Below are positions 24,312-32,949 of a DNA stretch of 64,000 nucleotides, piece by piece. The notes beneath the pieces are model-generated. The model worked only from the letters and a program-made list of their open reading frames with translations. It was not told the DNA's origin and did no database searches. How positions within the stretch are numbered: the stretch's first letter is position 1; each line of letters opens with the position of its first letter. Origin of the DNA: Streptomyces sp. HmicA12 (lineage in GTDB: Bacteria; Actinomycetota; Actinomycetes; Streptomycetales; Streptomycetaceae); the NCBI RefSeq assembly GCF_000373565.1, contig NZ_KB891850.1, positions 1-64,000 of the forward strand, in the 5' to 3' direction. A program made the position numbers and the translations under genes.

Positions 24312-25859
24312 TCACGAGCAGACCGTTCCCTCGTTCGGGACCTTCCCGTTGAGGAGATAGCCGTTCACAGCGCTGTGCACACACGAGTTGCCGCTGTCGT
24401 ACGCCCCGTGCCCCTGGCCCTTGTACGTCAGCTCGACGCCCACACCGTCGCCCAGCGCGTCGACCATCTTCTTCGCACCCTTGTACGGGGTGGCCGGGTC
24501 TCCGGTGTTGCCGACGACGAGGATCGGGGCGGACCCGGAGGCGCTCACGTCCGGGTGGTCGGCCGCGCCGTCGACGGCCCAGCCGGTGCAGCTGAGCATG
24601 CCCCAGGCCAGATAGTCGCCGAACAGCGGCGAGGCCTTGCGGAACTCGGGCAGCTTCGCCTCGACGTCCTTCGCCGTGTAACGCGGCTTGTAGTCGGCGC
24701 AGTTGATGGCCACGTTGGCCGCCTGCATGTTGCTGTACTTCCCGTCGTCGTTGCGCCCGTTCATCGAGTCGGACAACGCCATGAGGATCTTGCCGTCGCC
24801 GTCGTACGCCTGCTGCAGCCCCTCGGTGAGGTACTCCCAGAAGTCCTTCGAGTAGAGGGACTGCGCGATTCCGTTGGTCGCCGCGGTCTGGGTCAGGTCG
24901 CGTGGGAAGATCCCCGGGATCGGCTTCTCGTCGAGCTCCGTCAGCAGCTTGGCGATCTTGTCCTTGACCTCTTGCGGGGTGTCGCCGACGGGGCAGTCCT
25001 CGACCTTGGAGGTGCAGTCCTTCGCGTAGTTGTCGAGAGCGAGCTGAAAGCCCTCGGCCTGGCCGAGGGAGCTCTGCTCCGGGGCCTCGGTCGGATCGAC
25101 GACACCGTCGAACACGGCGCGGCCCACGTTCTTGGGGAACAAGTGGGCGTACACGCCGCCCAGTTCGGTCCCGTAGGAGATGCCGAAGTAGTGCAGCTTG
25201 TCGTCGCCGAGCACCTGACGCATCAGGTCCATGTCGCGGGCCGCGTCGGTGGTGCGGACGTGCGGCAGGACCTTGCCGGAGTTCTTCTCGCAGGCGCCGT
25301 TGAACGTCTTGATGTTGTCGACGAGCTTGTTCCGCTCTTCGGTGTCGTCGGGCGTCGAGTCCTGCTCGAAGTACTCGTCGAGCTGGTCGTCGTCCTCGCA
25401 CTCGACGCCCGCGCTGCGGCCCACTCCGCGCGGGTCGAAGCTGACCAGGTCGTAGCGCGTGCGCAGCTTCTCGTAGTCGGAGCCGAACGCCGGCAGGGTG
25501 GTGACGCCCGAGCCGCCGGGACCGCCGAAGTTGAAGATCAGCGACCCGATGCGCTTGTCCTCGTCGCCGCTCGACTTGGCGCGGATCAGGGCGAGGTCGA
25601 TGGTGTCGCCCTTGGGGTCGTCCCAGTCGAGTGGCGCCTTCATGGTGGCGCACTGCCATGCGGAGCCGCCCGGCAGCGGGGACGGCGAGGCCCCTCCGCC
25701 CTCGGAGTCCGACGGCGCCGGACAGTCCTTCCAGCTCAGGTTCTGGGACGGCAGATCCACGTCGTCCTGCGAGTCGCTGCTGCACGCCGCCAGCGAGGCG
25801 GAGAGCAGAGCAGCGGTGACGGCCAGGGCAGCGGCGCGGGGCCGGGACGCAATGGGCAT
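24312..25859 (-). CDS. Secreted lipoprotein alpha/beta hydrolase (Slp/TAP-like), paralogue
   Basis: A 515-residue protein with the same architecture as the gene downstream. The signal peptide has lipobox SLAAC (Cys near residue 26), then NFGGPGGSGVTTLPAF, nucleophile elbow GISYGTELGG, VVGNTGDPATPYKGAKKM and GQGHGAYDSGNSC. An insertion with CTSKVEDC near 280 could form a disulfide. It lies 98 bases upstream of its paralogue, on the same strand, so the pair probably arose by tandem duplication. Both likely trim peptides at the cell surface; specificity is unknown. Confidence 0.88.
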   Translation of the reverse strand: MPIASRPRAAALAVTAALLSASLAACSSDSQDDVDLPSQNLSWKDCPAPSDSEGGGASPSPLPGGSAWQCATMKAPLDWDDPKGDTIDLALIRAKSSGDEDKRIGSLIFNFGGPGGSGVTTLPAFGSDYEKLRTRYDLVSFDPRGVGRSAGVECEDDDQLDEYFEQDSTPDDTEERNKLVDNIKTFNGACEKNSGKVLPHVRTTDAARDMDLMRQVLGDDKLHYFGISYGTELGGVYAHLFPKNVGRAVFDGVVDPTEAPEQSSLGQAEGFQLALDNYAKDCTSKVEDCPVGDTPQEVKDKIAKLLTELDEKPIPGIFPRDLTQTAATNGIAQSLYSKDFWEYLTEGLQQAYDGDGKILMALSDSMNGRNDDGKYSNMQAANVAINCADYKPRYTAKDVEAKLPEFRKASPLFGDYLAWGMLSCTGWAVDGAADHPDVSASGSAPILVVGNTGDPATPYKGAKKMVDALGDGVGVELTYKGQGHGAYDSGNSCVHSAVNGYLLNGKVPNEGTVCS

Positions 25860-25937
25860 GCGTCCATCCTGCGGCGGCCGGGTGCGGGGCGCGCTTGCTA
25901 CGGGCTGTGCGGGTGAGGACCGGCAGGCCGTGAGGTC

Positions 25938-28715
25938 CTACAGCGCGCCCTTACGGGTCAGGTGGTTGAAGAACAGCCACCCCGGCAGTACGGGCAGCCA
26001 CAGGGTGAGCAGTCGGTACAGCAGCACCGCGGGCGCAGCCACTTCCTTCGGGAGGCCGATCGCGATCAGACCCACCGTCAGCGTCGCCTCGACGGCGCCC
26101 ACACCGCCCGGTGTCGGCGCGGCCGAACCGAGCGCGTTGCCGGCCAGGAAGACGACCGCCACGCTGGCCAGGCTCAGGCTCGTGGTGCTGTCCCCGAAGG
26201 CGCGGATCGAGGCGTCCAGGCACATCACGAAGCAGGCCGTGAGGAGCAGCATGCCGCCGATGCCGGTGAGCAGCTTCCGCGGCCGCTGCAGGACGTCGAG
26301 CATGCGCGGCACGACACCGGCGAACAGCGACCGCACGCGCGTGACGACGAATTTCCGCAGGAAGGGGATCGACGTCACCACAAGGACGAGCACAGCGACC
26401 GTCAGCAGACCCGCGATGACCGTACGGGAAGGCGACAAGGAGGGCGTCTTCTCCGTCCCTGTCAGGTAGCCGAAGGTCAGCAACAACAGGATGTGACTGC
26501 ACATGCCGAACAACTGCGAGGCGCCGACACTGGCGACCGCGAGACCGGGACGTACACCGGCCCGCTGCAGGAAGCGCGTATTGAGCGCCACGCCGCCGAC
26601 CGCCGCCGGAGCGACGATCTTCACGAACGAACCGGCGACCTGGGCCGCGACGGTCCGCATGAAGGGCACCCGTTCCGGCACGAAGCCGAGCAGGCTCATC
26701 GCCGCGGCCACATAGCTGAGCGCGGAGAAGACCACGGCGAGGCCGACCCAGCCCCACTCGGCCTCGCCGACGATCGCGCCGAAGTCGATGTGCGTGAGCT
26801 GTGACAGCAGGAAGTACGCGCCGATCGCACCGGCGATGAAACTGATCAGTGTGCGCGGTCTGATGCGCTCGAGACGCGCCGGTTCGACGGGCGCCTGCGG
26901 CCGGATGCGGAGCACCTGGTGGCGGATCTGGGTGAGCAGATCCTCCTCGCGGGCCTCGTCCAGGGCTTCGTCGAGGGCCCGCTTCTCGGCCTGCCGCTCG
27001 GCCTTCTCGGTCTTCTTCTCGGTCTTTTTCTCGGCGCGTACGGACTTCTTCGCGTCGCTCTCGGCGGCGGCATCATCCGCACGTAGCTGCTTGGCCTTGC
27101 TGGACGCCTCCAGGACGGCCTCGCGCTCGCGCTGGGCGCGCTCCCGCCCGAGCCTGCGCAGCGTCGCTCTGGTGGTGCGCGTGAGGGCGATCGGCTGCAG
27201 CAGCGGCAGACAGTCGGCGACCGGATCGGGGCCGAGCACGCCGACGGCCGACGCGACCGCCCGTTCGGCGCCCACGCGCAGGCCCAGGGTCGTGAGCATC
27301 TGCGCGATGTCCATACGCAGCACCAGGTCGCCCGCGGCGATCTCCCCGCCGCGCAGATCCGTGAGGATCACGTTGCCGGAACGATCCACCAGAATCGCGT
27401 CGCCCGCGAGCCGCCGGTGCGCGATCCGCCGTGACTGGAGCGCCTGCACCTGCCGCCAGGTGTCGCTCAGCAGCTCGTCGGTGATCTCCGCGTCCGGCAT
27501 CGAGTCGAGGGAGCGGCCGCCGACGTGCTCGTAGACGAGCATCACGGCGTCGGGGCCGAGCTCGGAGGTGGCGATCAGCTTCGGCGCGTTCGCCCCGGCC
27601 GAGATGGCCGCGTAGGCGAGCAGCGCCTCCTGCTCCAGCGCCTGGCGCAGCGACTGGAGGCTGCGGCCCGTGGTGATGCCCCGCAGCGTCAGGCGCCGCC
27701 ACACCCGGTAGAAGAAGCCCTGAGCCTGCTGCTCCCGGTCCACGACCGTGACGTCCAGGGGCGCACCGTCCTCCAGGGTGACGAAGTAGCGCCGCCCCCG
27801 GTCGCCGTTCTCCGTGGCGCCTTCATGCGCCTCCTCGCGGGAGGCGTTGACGGGGTGGAAGCCGACGTGGCGCAGGCCCGCGAGGAGCGTCTGCCCGGTG
27901 GGGCGCACATTGGGGGAGCCGACCGCGTACAGCGTTCCGTAGGCGACGGTCCAGCCGATGAGGATCGTCAGGATGATCGAGAACGGCGTCGTGTAACCGG
28001 TGACCAGCATCGTGAACGCGTCGAGCAGGAGCACCACCCACAGGACCACACGCCATCGTGGTCGCCGGGACATGCCGACCGCCGTCATATAGGCGATGAC
28101 GGGCGCCAAGTAGCCGTGCACCGGGTCGGTCAGCGCATGGATGTCGCTGGGCGACACCTTGGTGAGCGCGTCCTGGATGGACTGCGGCGCCGCCTTGGCG
28201 ACCCAGAGGTCGGTCGCGAGCGTCACCCCGTGGGCGAGCACCGCGGCGAGCACACCGTCGGCGATCCGCAGTCCGTCCCGCTTGATCAGCCGCTCGATGG
28301 CGAACGCCACCGGGACGAGCAGGATGGCGATGCTCGACGCGAACCCCGCGAACTTGGTCAGCAGGTCGGGGGCCTGTTCGGTGCCCTTGTTGATGTCCTG
28401 GGCGAAGCCCGTCGTCGTGGCGTGCGCGAACGCGGCGATGGCCAGCAGCACGGCGACCGCGAGCAGGCCGGCGAGCAGGCGCATGAGATCGGAAGGACGG
28501 TGCACGCGCGCGGGGAGCAACGGTTCGTCGCCGTCGACCCGCTCCGCGTGCGCGTCGGACTCGGCGCAGTCGGGATCGTGCAGCGGCTGTTCGTGCTTGG
28601 TCTCGGTGGCCGTCTCGGCCGTGTCCTCAGGGCGCGCCGGTGTCACAGAGGTGCCCTCCGCCTTGTCGGGGTGCACGCTCTGCTGCTCCGTCGTCTCTTC
28701 TTGATCTCGTATCAC
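25938..28715 (-). CDS. Large membrane protein: N-terminal membrane domain, kinase-like middle, LPG-synthase-like flippase domain
   Basis: A 925-residue three-part protein. Residues 1-75 are acidic and disordered. Five to seven helices follow (about 76-265). The central region (about 290-550) resembles aminoglycoside/RIO-type kinases, but the catalytic loop reads HRRLAGDAILVD where HGDLHPGNILV-like is expected, so the usual catalytic Asp and Asn are lost; LTDLRGG replaces DFG. A Lys/Glu-rich coiled coil (about 560-620) leads to an eight-helix LPG_synthase_TM (UPF0104) domain with APAAVGGVALNTRFL and APTPGGVGAVEATL. This suggests a lipid transporter with a degenerate, possibly ligand-sensing, kinase fold. 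Confidence 0.82.
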   Translation of the reverse strand: MIRDQEETTEQQSVHPDKAEGTSVTPARPEDTAETATETKHEQPLHDPDCAESDAHAERVDGDEPLLPARVHRPSDLMRLLAGLLAVAVLLAIAAFAHATTTGFAQDINKGTEQAPDLLTKFAGFASSIAILLVPVAFAIERLIKRDGLRIADGVLAAVLAHGVTLATDLWVAKAAPQSIQDALTKVSPSDIHALTDPVHGYLAPVIAYMTAVGMSRRPRWRVVLWVVLLLDAFTMLVTGYTTPFSIILTILIGWTVAYGTLYAVGSPNVRPTGQTLLAGLRHVGFHPVNASREEAHEGATENGDRGRRYFVTLEDGAPLDVTVVDREQQAQGFFYRVWRRLTLRGITTGRSLQSLRQALEQEALLAYAAISAGANAPKLIATSELGPDAVMLVYEHVGGRSLDSMPDAEITDELLSDTWRQVQALQSRRIAHRRLAGDAILVDRSGNVILTDLRGGEIAAGDLVLRMDIAQMLTTLGLRVGAERAVASAVGVLGPDPVADCLPLLQPIALTRTTRATLRRLGRERAQREREAVLEASSKAKQLRADDAAAESDAKKSVRAEKKTEKKTEKAERQAEKRALDEALDEAREEDLLTQIRHQVLRIRPQAPVEPARLERIRPRTLISFIAGAIGAYFLLSQLTHIDFGAIVGEAEWGWVGLAVVFSALSYVAAAMSLLGFVPERVPFMRTVAAQVAGSFVKIVAPAAVGGVALNTRFLQRAGVRPGLAVASVGASQLFGMCSHILLLLTFGYLTGTEKTPSLSPSRTVIAGLLTVAVLVLVVTSIPFLRKFVVTRVRSLFAGVVPRMLDVLQRPRKLLTGIGGMLLLTACFVMCLDASIRAFGDSTTSLSLASVAVVFLAGNALGSAAPTPGGVGAVEATLTVGLIAIGLPKEVAAPAVLLYRLLTLWLPVLPGWLFFNHLTRKGAL

Positions 28716-28879
28716 CAGTCACCGCCCGCACGATGGTGGCATGTCCCATCGCCATAGGGGGGCATCAGGGTGCATTCGAGGAGCGCAAAGTCGTCGGCAA
28801 GCGCCTTCCTGTACGTCCCTCCATGGCGCCGCCCGTAGGTCCCGCCATGTTGTCGGTGCCGTGGGGCAGGATGGGCCGG

Positions 28880-29245
28880 ATGAGCGAGGAGAGCGAGCCG
28901 GCAGGAGAACTTCCCGAGTACGCGGAGCGAGTCCTCGAGGTGGCCGAGCTGATTCCGCCCGGGCGCGTCATGACGTACGGGGACGTCGCCGAGTGGCTGG
29001 AGGAGGGCGGGCCGCGCCAGGTCGGGCGCGTGATGGCCCTCTACGGAGGAGCGGTGCCGTGGTGGCGTGTCGTGCGCGCCGACGGGGCGCTGCTGCCCGG
29101 CCACGAACTGCGGGCGCTCGACCACTACCGGGAGGAGAGCACGCCGCTGCGCGAGGCCTCCCGCGCCGCCGCGGGCCATCTGCCGCGCCTCGACATGAAG
29201 CGCGCGCGGTGGGACGGGCAGACACGTACGGAAGCTCACAATTGA
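28880..29245 (+). CDS. Alkyltransferase-like protein (MGMT family, Trp in place of active Cys)
   Basis: A 121-residue protein of the MGMT/Ogt C-terminal domain family. The helix-turn-helix and Arg-finger region reads PPGRVMTYGDVAEWL...RQVGRVMALY. The active-site PCHRV is replaced by PWWRVV (about residue 60), the mark of alkyltransferase-like (ATL) proteins. ATLs bind O6-alkylguanine without repairing it and pass the lesion to nucleotide excision repair. The ATG at 28880 is the first start after a low-quality upstream extension. It is followed 278 bases later by the adnA-like helicase-nuclease gene on the same strand. Confidence 0.88.
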   Translation: MSEESEPAGELPEYAERVLEVAELIPPGRVMTYGDVAEWLEEGGPRQVGRVMALYGGAVPWWRVVRADGALLPGHELRALDHYREESTPLREASRAAAGHLPRLDMKRARWDGQTRTEAHN

Positions 29246-29523
29246 CAGCTTCGGCCATCCCGCGCGCGGGCGGGGTGCCGGTGGCCCGTACGGGGGAAAC
29301 GGGGAGCGCGGGGCACTCCGCGGCGTCCGTGTCCGTTCGTGAGACAGCGCACACCTGTGCCGAACGGGGCGCGAGGGAGGCACCGGAAGCCCGGCTTCCG
29401 CCACACTCGACGGCGTAGCGTCGACGGCACCGTCGATGGCAGACACCTCCTTCACCCCGTAGCCCCCGCCGCACGCGGACGGCGCATCGACCACCAGCAC
29501 ACCCACCAGGACCAGCGATCCAC

Positions 29524-32500
29524 GTGAGCTCCTCTTCGTCCACCCGGCACCTGTCGCCGCACCAGGCTCGACAGGGGATTCCCGGCGCGTACCGACTGGT
29601 GCGTACCCCGCCGGCGCCGGTGGACCCCCCTCGTCTGGACGCACATCAGCGTGCGGTGGTTGACCACGCTCACGGCCCCCTGCTGGTGCTGGCCGGTCCC
29701 GGGACAGGCAAGACGACGACCCTTGTGGAGGCGGTCTCGGCCCGCATCGCCGAGGGCACCGAACCCGGGCGCATTCTTGTGCTCACGTTCAGCCGCAAGG
29801 CCGCCGTCGAACTGCGCGACCGTATGGCGCTGCGCATCGGAGCGGCACGTTCCCCGCAGGCGACGACGTTCCACTCGTTCTGCTACGCCCTCGTGCGCGC
29901 CCACCAGGACGCCGAACTCTTCGCGGAGCCCCTGCGGCTCCTGTCCGGCCCCGAGCAGGACGTCACCGTACGAGACCTGCTCGCGGGCCAGATCGACCTG
30001 GAGCAGGCCGGTCTCGCGCACGTGCGCTGGCCCGACGAACTGCGCGCCTGCCTCACCACGCGCGGCTTCGCGGACGAGGTGCGCGCGGTGCTCGCCCGCA
30101 GCCGTGAGCTGGGACTGGGGCCTGCCGCCCTCGACTCGTTCGCCCGCCGTATCGGCCGCCCGGACTGGCGCGCGGCCGCCACCTTCCTGGCCGAGTACCT
30201 GGACGTCCTCGACATGCAGGGCGTGCTCGACTACGCGGAGCTGGTGCACCGCGCCGTGCTGCTCGCGCACCGCACCGAGGTCGCCGGCCAGTTGGCCGCG
30301 CAGTACGACGCCGTGTTCGTCGACGAGTACCAGGACACCGACCCGGCCCAGGTACGACTGCTGCACGCGCTCGCCGGGGGAGGCCGCACCCTGGTCGCGT
30401 TCGGCGACCCCGACCAGTCGATCTACGCGTTCCGCGGCGCGGACGTGAACGGCATCCTGGACTTCCCCCACGACTTCCCCCGGGCGACCGGCGCACCCGC
30501 CCCGGTCGAGGTGCTCACCACCTCCCGGCGCTCCGGCGCGCGCCTCCTGGAGGCCACCCGTCGCGTCACCCAGCGGATGCCGCTGACCAGGCTCCCCGCG
30601 GACAAGGTGCGCGCCCACCGAGAGCTCGCCCCGGTACGCGACGGTGGCCGGGCCGAGGTCTACACGTACCCGACCTCCGGTACGGAGCTCGACAACATCG
30701 CGGACATCCTGCGGCGCGCCCACCTGGAGGACGGTGTCCCGTGGAGCGACATGGCCGTCCTGGTGCGCGCGGGCGCCCGCAGCATCCCGTCGGCGCGGCG
30801 CGCTCTCGCGGCCGCAGGCGTCCCGGTCGACATAGACGGGGACGACCTGCCGCTGCGGCACGAACCGGCGGTGACGCCCCTGTTGACCGCGTTGAAGGCG
30901 GTGGCGCAGGGCTCCGCGGAAGCCGCTTCTCCAGAAGGCGATGCTTCGGAGGCTCCGGACGCCGATGCTCCGGACGCCGATGCTGAGGAGGCCGAGGATT
31001 CCGGGGCGCCCTGCTGGCTGGACACCGAGACCGCCCTCACACTGCTCGGCTCGCCGCTCGGCGGCATGGACGCAGCCGATCTGCGTCGCCTCGGGCGTGC
31101 CCTGCGCGAGGAGGAGCGCACCGCGGGCAACCACGTGCCGCCGCCCTCCGACGACCTGCTCGCCCGCGCCCTCGCCGAGCCCGAGCGGCTCGCCGCGCAC
31201 GACCCGGCATACGCGCGCGGGGCGCAGCGCCTCGGCATGCTGCTCGCCGCAGCCCGCGGGATGCTCGCCGAAGGCGGCACCGCAGAAGAAGTCCTCTGGG
31301 AACTGTGGAACGGCACGCCCTGGCCGCAACGCCTGGAGCGAGCCGCCCGGCGCGGCGGTGCCGCGGGACGCAACGCCGACCGCGACCTGGACGCCGTGTG
31401 CGCACTGTTCGCGGTCGCCTCCCGCGCGGAGGAACGCACCGGTGGCAGCGGCGCGCGCAACTTCCTGGAGGAGATCGAGGCCCAGGACATCGCCGCCGAC
31501 ACGCTCGCCGGGCGCGCCGTGCGCCCCGACGCCGTCCGCCTGATGACCGCGCACCGCTCCAAGGGCCTCGAGTGGCGCCTCGTCGTCGTCGCGAGCGTGC
31601 AGGAGGGCCTGTGGCCCGACCTGCGGCGCCGCGGCTCCCTCCTGGAGGCCGACCGCATCGGGCGCGACGGGCTCGCCGAACCGCTCACGCCGGGCGCCCT
31701 CCTCGCCGAGGAGCGCCGACTGTTCTACGTGGCCGCCACGCGCGCGCGGGAGCGCCTGGTCGTCACCGCCGTGAAGGCCCCCGCCGACGACGGCGACCAG
31801 CCGTCCCGGTTCCTGACCGAACTCGGAGTCGAACCCAAGGACGTCACGGGCCGCCCGCGTCGCCCCCTGTCCGTCGCCGCCCTGGTCGCCGAGCTGCGCT
31901 CCACGACCGTCGACCCGCGCGTCTCCGAAGGGCTCCGCGAGGCCGCCGCCCGCCGCCTGGCCCGGCTCGCCGGACTCAGCGACGACGACGGCAGACCCCT
32001 CGTGCCGTCCGCTCACCCCTACCGCTGGTGGGGCATGTACGAGCCCACCGAGAGCAAGGTCCCGCTGCGCGACCGCGACAAGCCCGTCGTGCTCTCCGGG
32101 AGCGCCCTCGACCAGCTCGCCAACACCTGCGCGCTGCAGTGGTTCCTGGGCCGCGAGGTCAAGGCCGACGCTCCCGCCACCGCGGCCCAGGGCTTCGGCA
32201 ACGTCGTGCACGTCCTGGCCGACGAGGTCGCTTCCGGGCGCACCCCCGCGGACCTGGCCGTCCTCATGGAGCGCCTCGACTCCGTATGGGACGCCCTCGC
32301 CTTCGACGCACCCTGGAAGTCGGCGCAGGAGAAGGAGCACGCGCGCGTGGCGCTCGAACGCTTCCTCCAGTGGCACGTCATGGACCGCAGCGGACGTACC
32401 CCCGTCGCCAGCGAGCACGACTTCGACGTCACGCTGGAAGCGGGCTCCTACGAAGTACGCATCCGAGGCTCCATGGACCGCGTCGAGCGGGACGCCGAAG

Positions 32501-32886
32501 GCCGCGCCTACGTGGTCGACTTCAAGACCGGGAAGCAGGCGCCCAGCGCCGCCGACGTCGCCCGCCACCCACAGCTCGCCGTCTACCAGCTGGCCGTCAG
32601 CGAGGGCGCTGTGGACGAACCGTTCGACGGAGCGCGCCCCCATCCCGGTGGCGCCGAACTGGTGCAGCTGCGCCAGGGCGCCGCGAAGAAGGACGGCGGC
32701 GAGACGATCCCCAAGGTGCAGGCCCAGGAACCGCTCGAAGGGGAGTGGGTCGGCGATCTCCTCGCCACCGCGGCCGGCAAGGTCCTCGACGAGCGCTTCG
32801 CGCCGACCACCGGCCAGCACTGCACCCACTGCGCGTTCCGGGCCTCGTGCAGCGCGCGACCCGAGGGCAGGCACGTCGTGGAGTGA
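29524..32886 (+). CDS. UvrD/Rep-type helicase with RecB-like nuclease domain, AdnA-like
   Basis: A 1120-residue DNA helicase-nuclease, probably one subunit of an AdnAB-type end-resection motor. Helicase motifs are the Walker A AGPGTGKTT (57-65), DEYQDTDPAQ (about 267) and MTAHRSKGLEW near residue 675. The C-terminal PD-(D/E)XK nuclease has GSMDRV, VVDFKTGK (about 997) and QLAVYQ. Four cysteines, C869, C1100, C1103 and C1109, match the spacing of an iron-sulfur staple around a RecB-type nuclease. An acidic DAPDADAEEAED insert lies near residue 480. Calling it AdnA rather than AdnB rests on gene order (first gene) as in mycobacteria. The GTG start is at 29524. Confidence 0.87.
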   Translation: MSSSSSTRHLSPHQARQGIPGAYRLVRTPPAPVDPPRLDAHQRAVVDHAHGPLLVLAGPGTGKTTTLVEAVSARIAEGTEPGRILVLTFSRKAAVELRDRMALRIGAARSPQATTFHSFCYALVRAHQDAELFAEPLRLLSGPEQDVTVRDLLAGQIDLEQAGLAHVRWPDELRACLTTRGFADEVRAVLARSRELGLGPAALDSFARRIGRPDWRAAATFLAEYLDVLDMQGVLDYAELVHRAVLLAHRTEVAGQLAAQYDAVFVDEYQDTDPAQVRLLHALAGGGRTLVAFGDPDQSIYAFRGADVNGILDFPHDFPRATGAPAPVEVLTTSRRSGARLLEATRRVTQRMPLTRLPADKVRAHRELAPVRDGGRAEVYTYPTSGTELDNIADILRRAHLEDGVPWSDMAVLVRAGARSIPSARRALAAAGVPVDIDGDDLPLRHEPAVTPLLTALKAVAQGSAEAASPEGDASEAPDADAPDADAEEAEDSGAPCWLDTETALTLLGSPLGGMDAADLRRLGRALREEERTAGNHVPPPSDDLLARALAEPERLAAHDPAYARGAQRLGMLLAAARGMLAEGGTAEEVLWELWNGTPWPQRLERAARRGGAAGRNADRDLDAVCALFAVASRAEERTGGSGARNFLEEIEAQDIAADTLAGRAVRPDAVRLMTAHRSKGLEWRLVVVASVQEGLWPDLRRRGSLLEADRIGRDGLAEPLTPGALLAEERRLFYVAATRARERLVVTAVKAPADDGDQPSRFLTELGVEPKDVTGRPRRPLSVAALVAELRSTTVDPRVSEGLREAAARRLARLAGLSDDDGRPLVPSAHPYRWWGMYEPTESKVPLRDRDKPVVLSGSALDQLANTCALQWFLGREVKADAPATAAQGFGNVVHVLADEVASGRTPADLAVLMERLDSVWDALAFDAPWKSAQEKEHARVALERFLQWHVMDRSGRTPVASEHDFDVTLEAGSYEVRIRGSMDRVERDAEGRAYVVDFKTGKQAPSAADVARHPQLAVYQLAVSEGAVDEPFDGARPHPGGAELVQLRQGAAKKDGGETIPKVQAQEPLEGEWVGDLLATAAGKVLDERFAPTTGQHCTHCAFRASCSARPEGRHVVE

Positions 32887-32949
32887 CGTGCGCCTCCACC
32901 GCGGTGGAACGGACCGGCGCTGTCAGTGGTGCCGGTTAGCCTCGATGAG

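Noticed and set aside
29452..32874. 1140-codon minus-strand frame opposite the AdnA-like gene
   Set aside because: No domain or signal; the plus strand has a full set of helicase and nuclease motifs.
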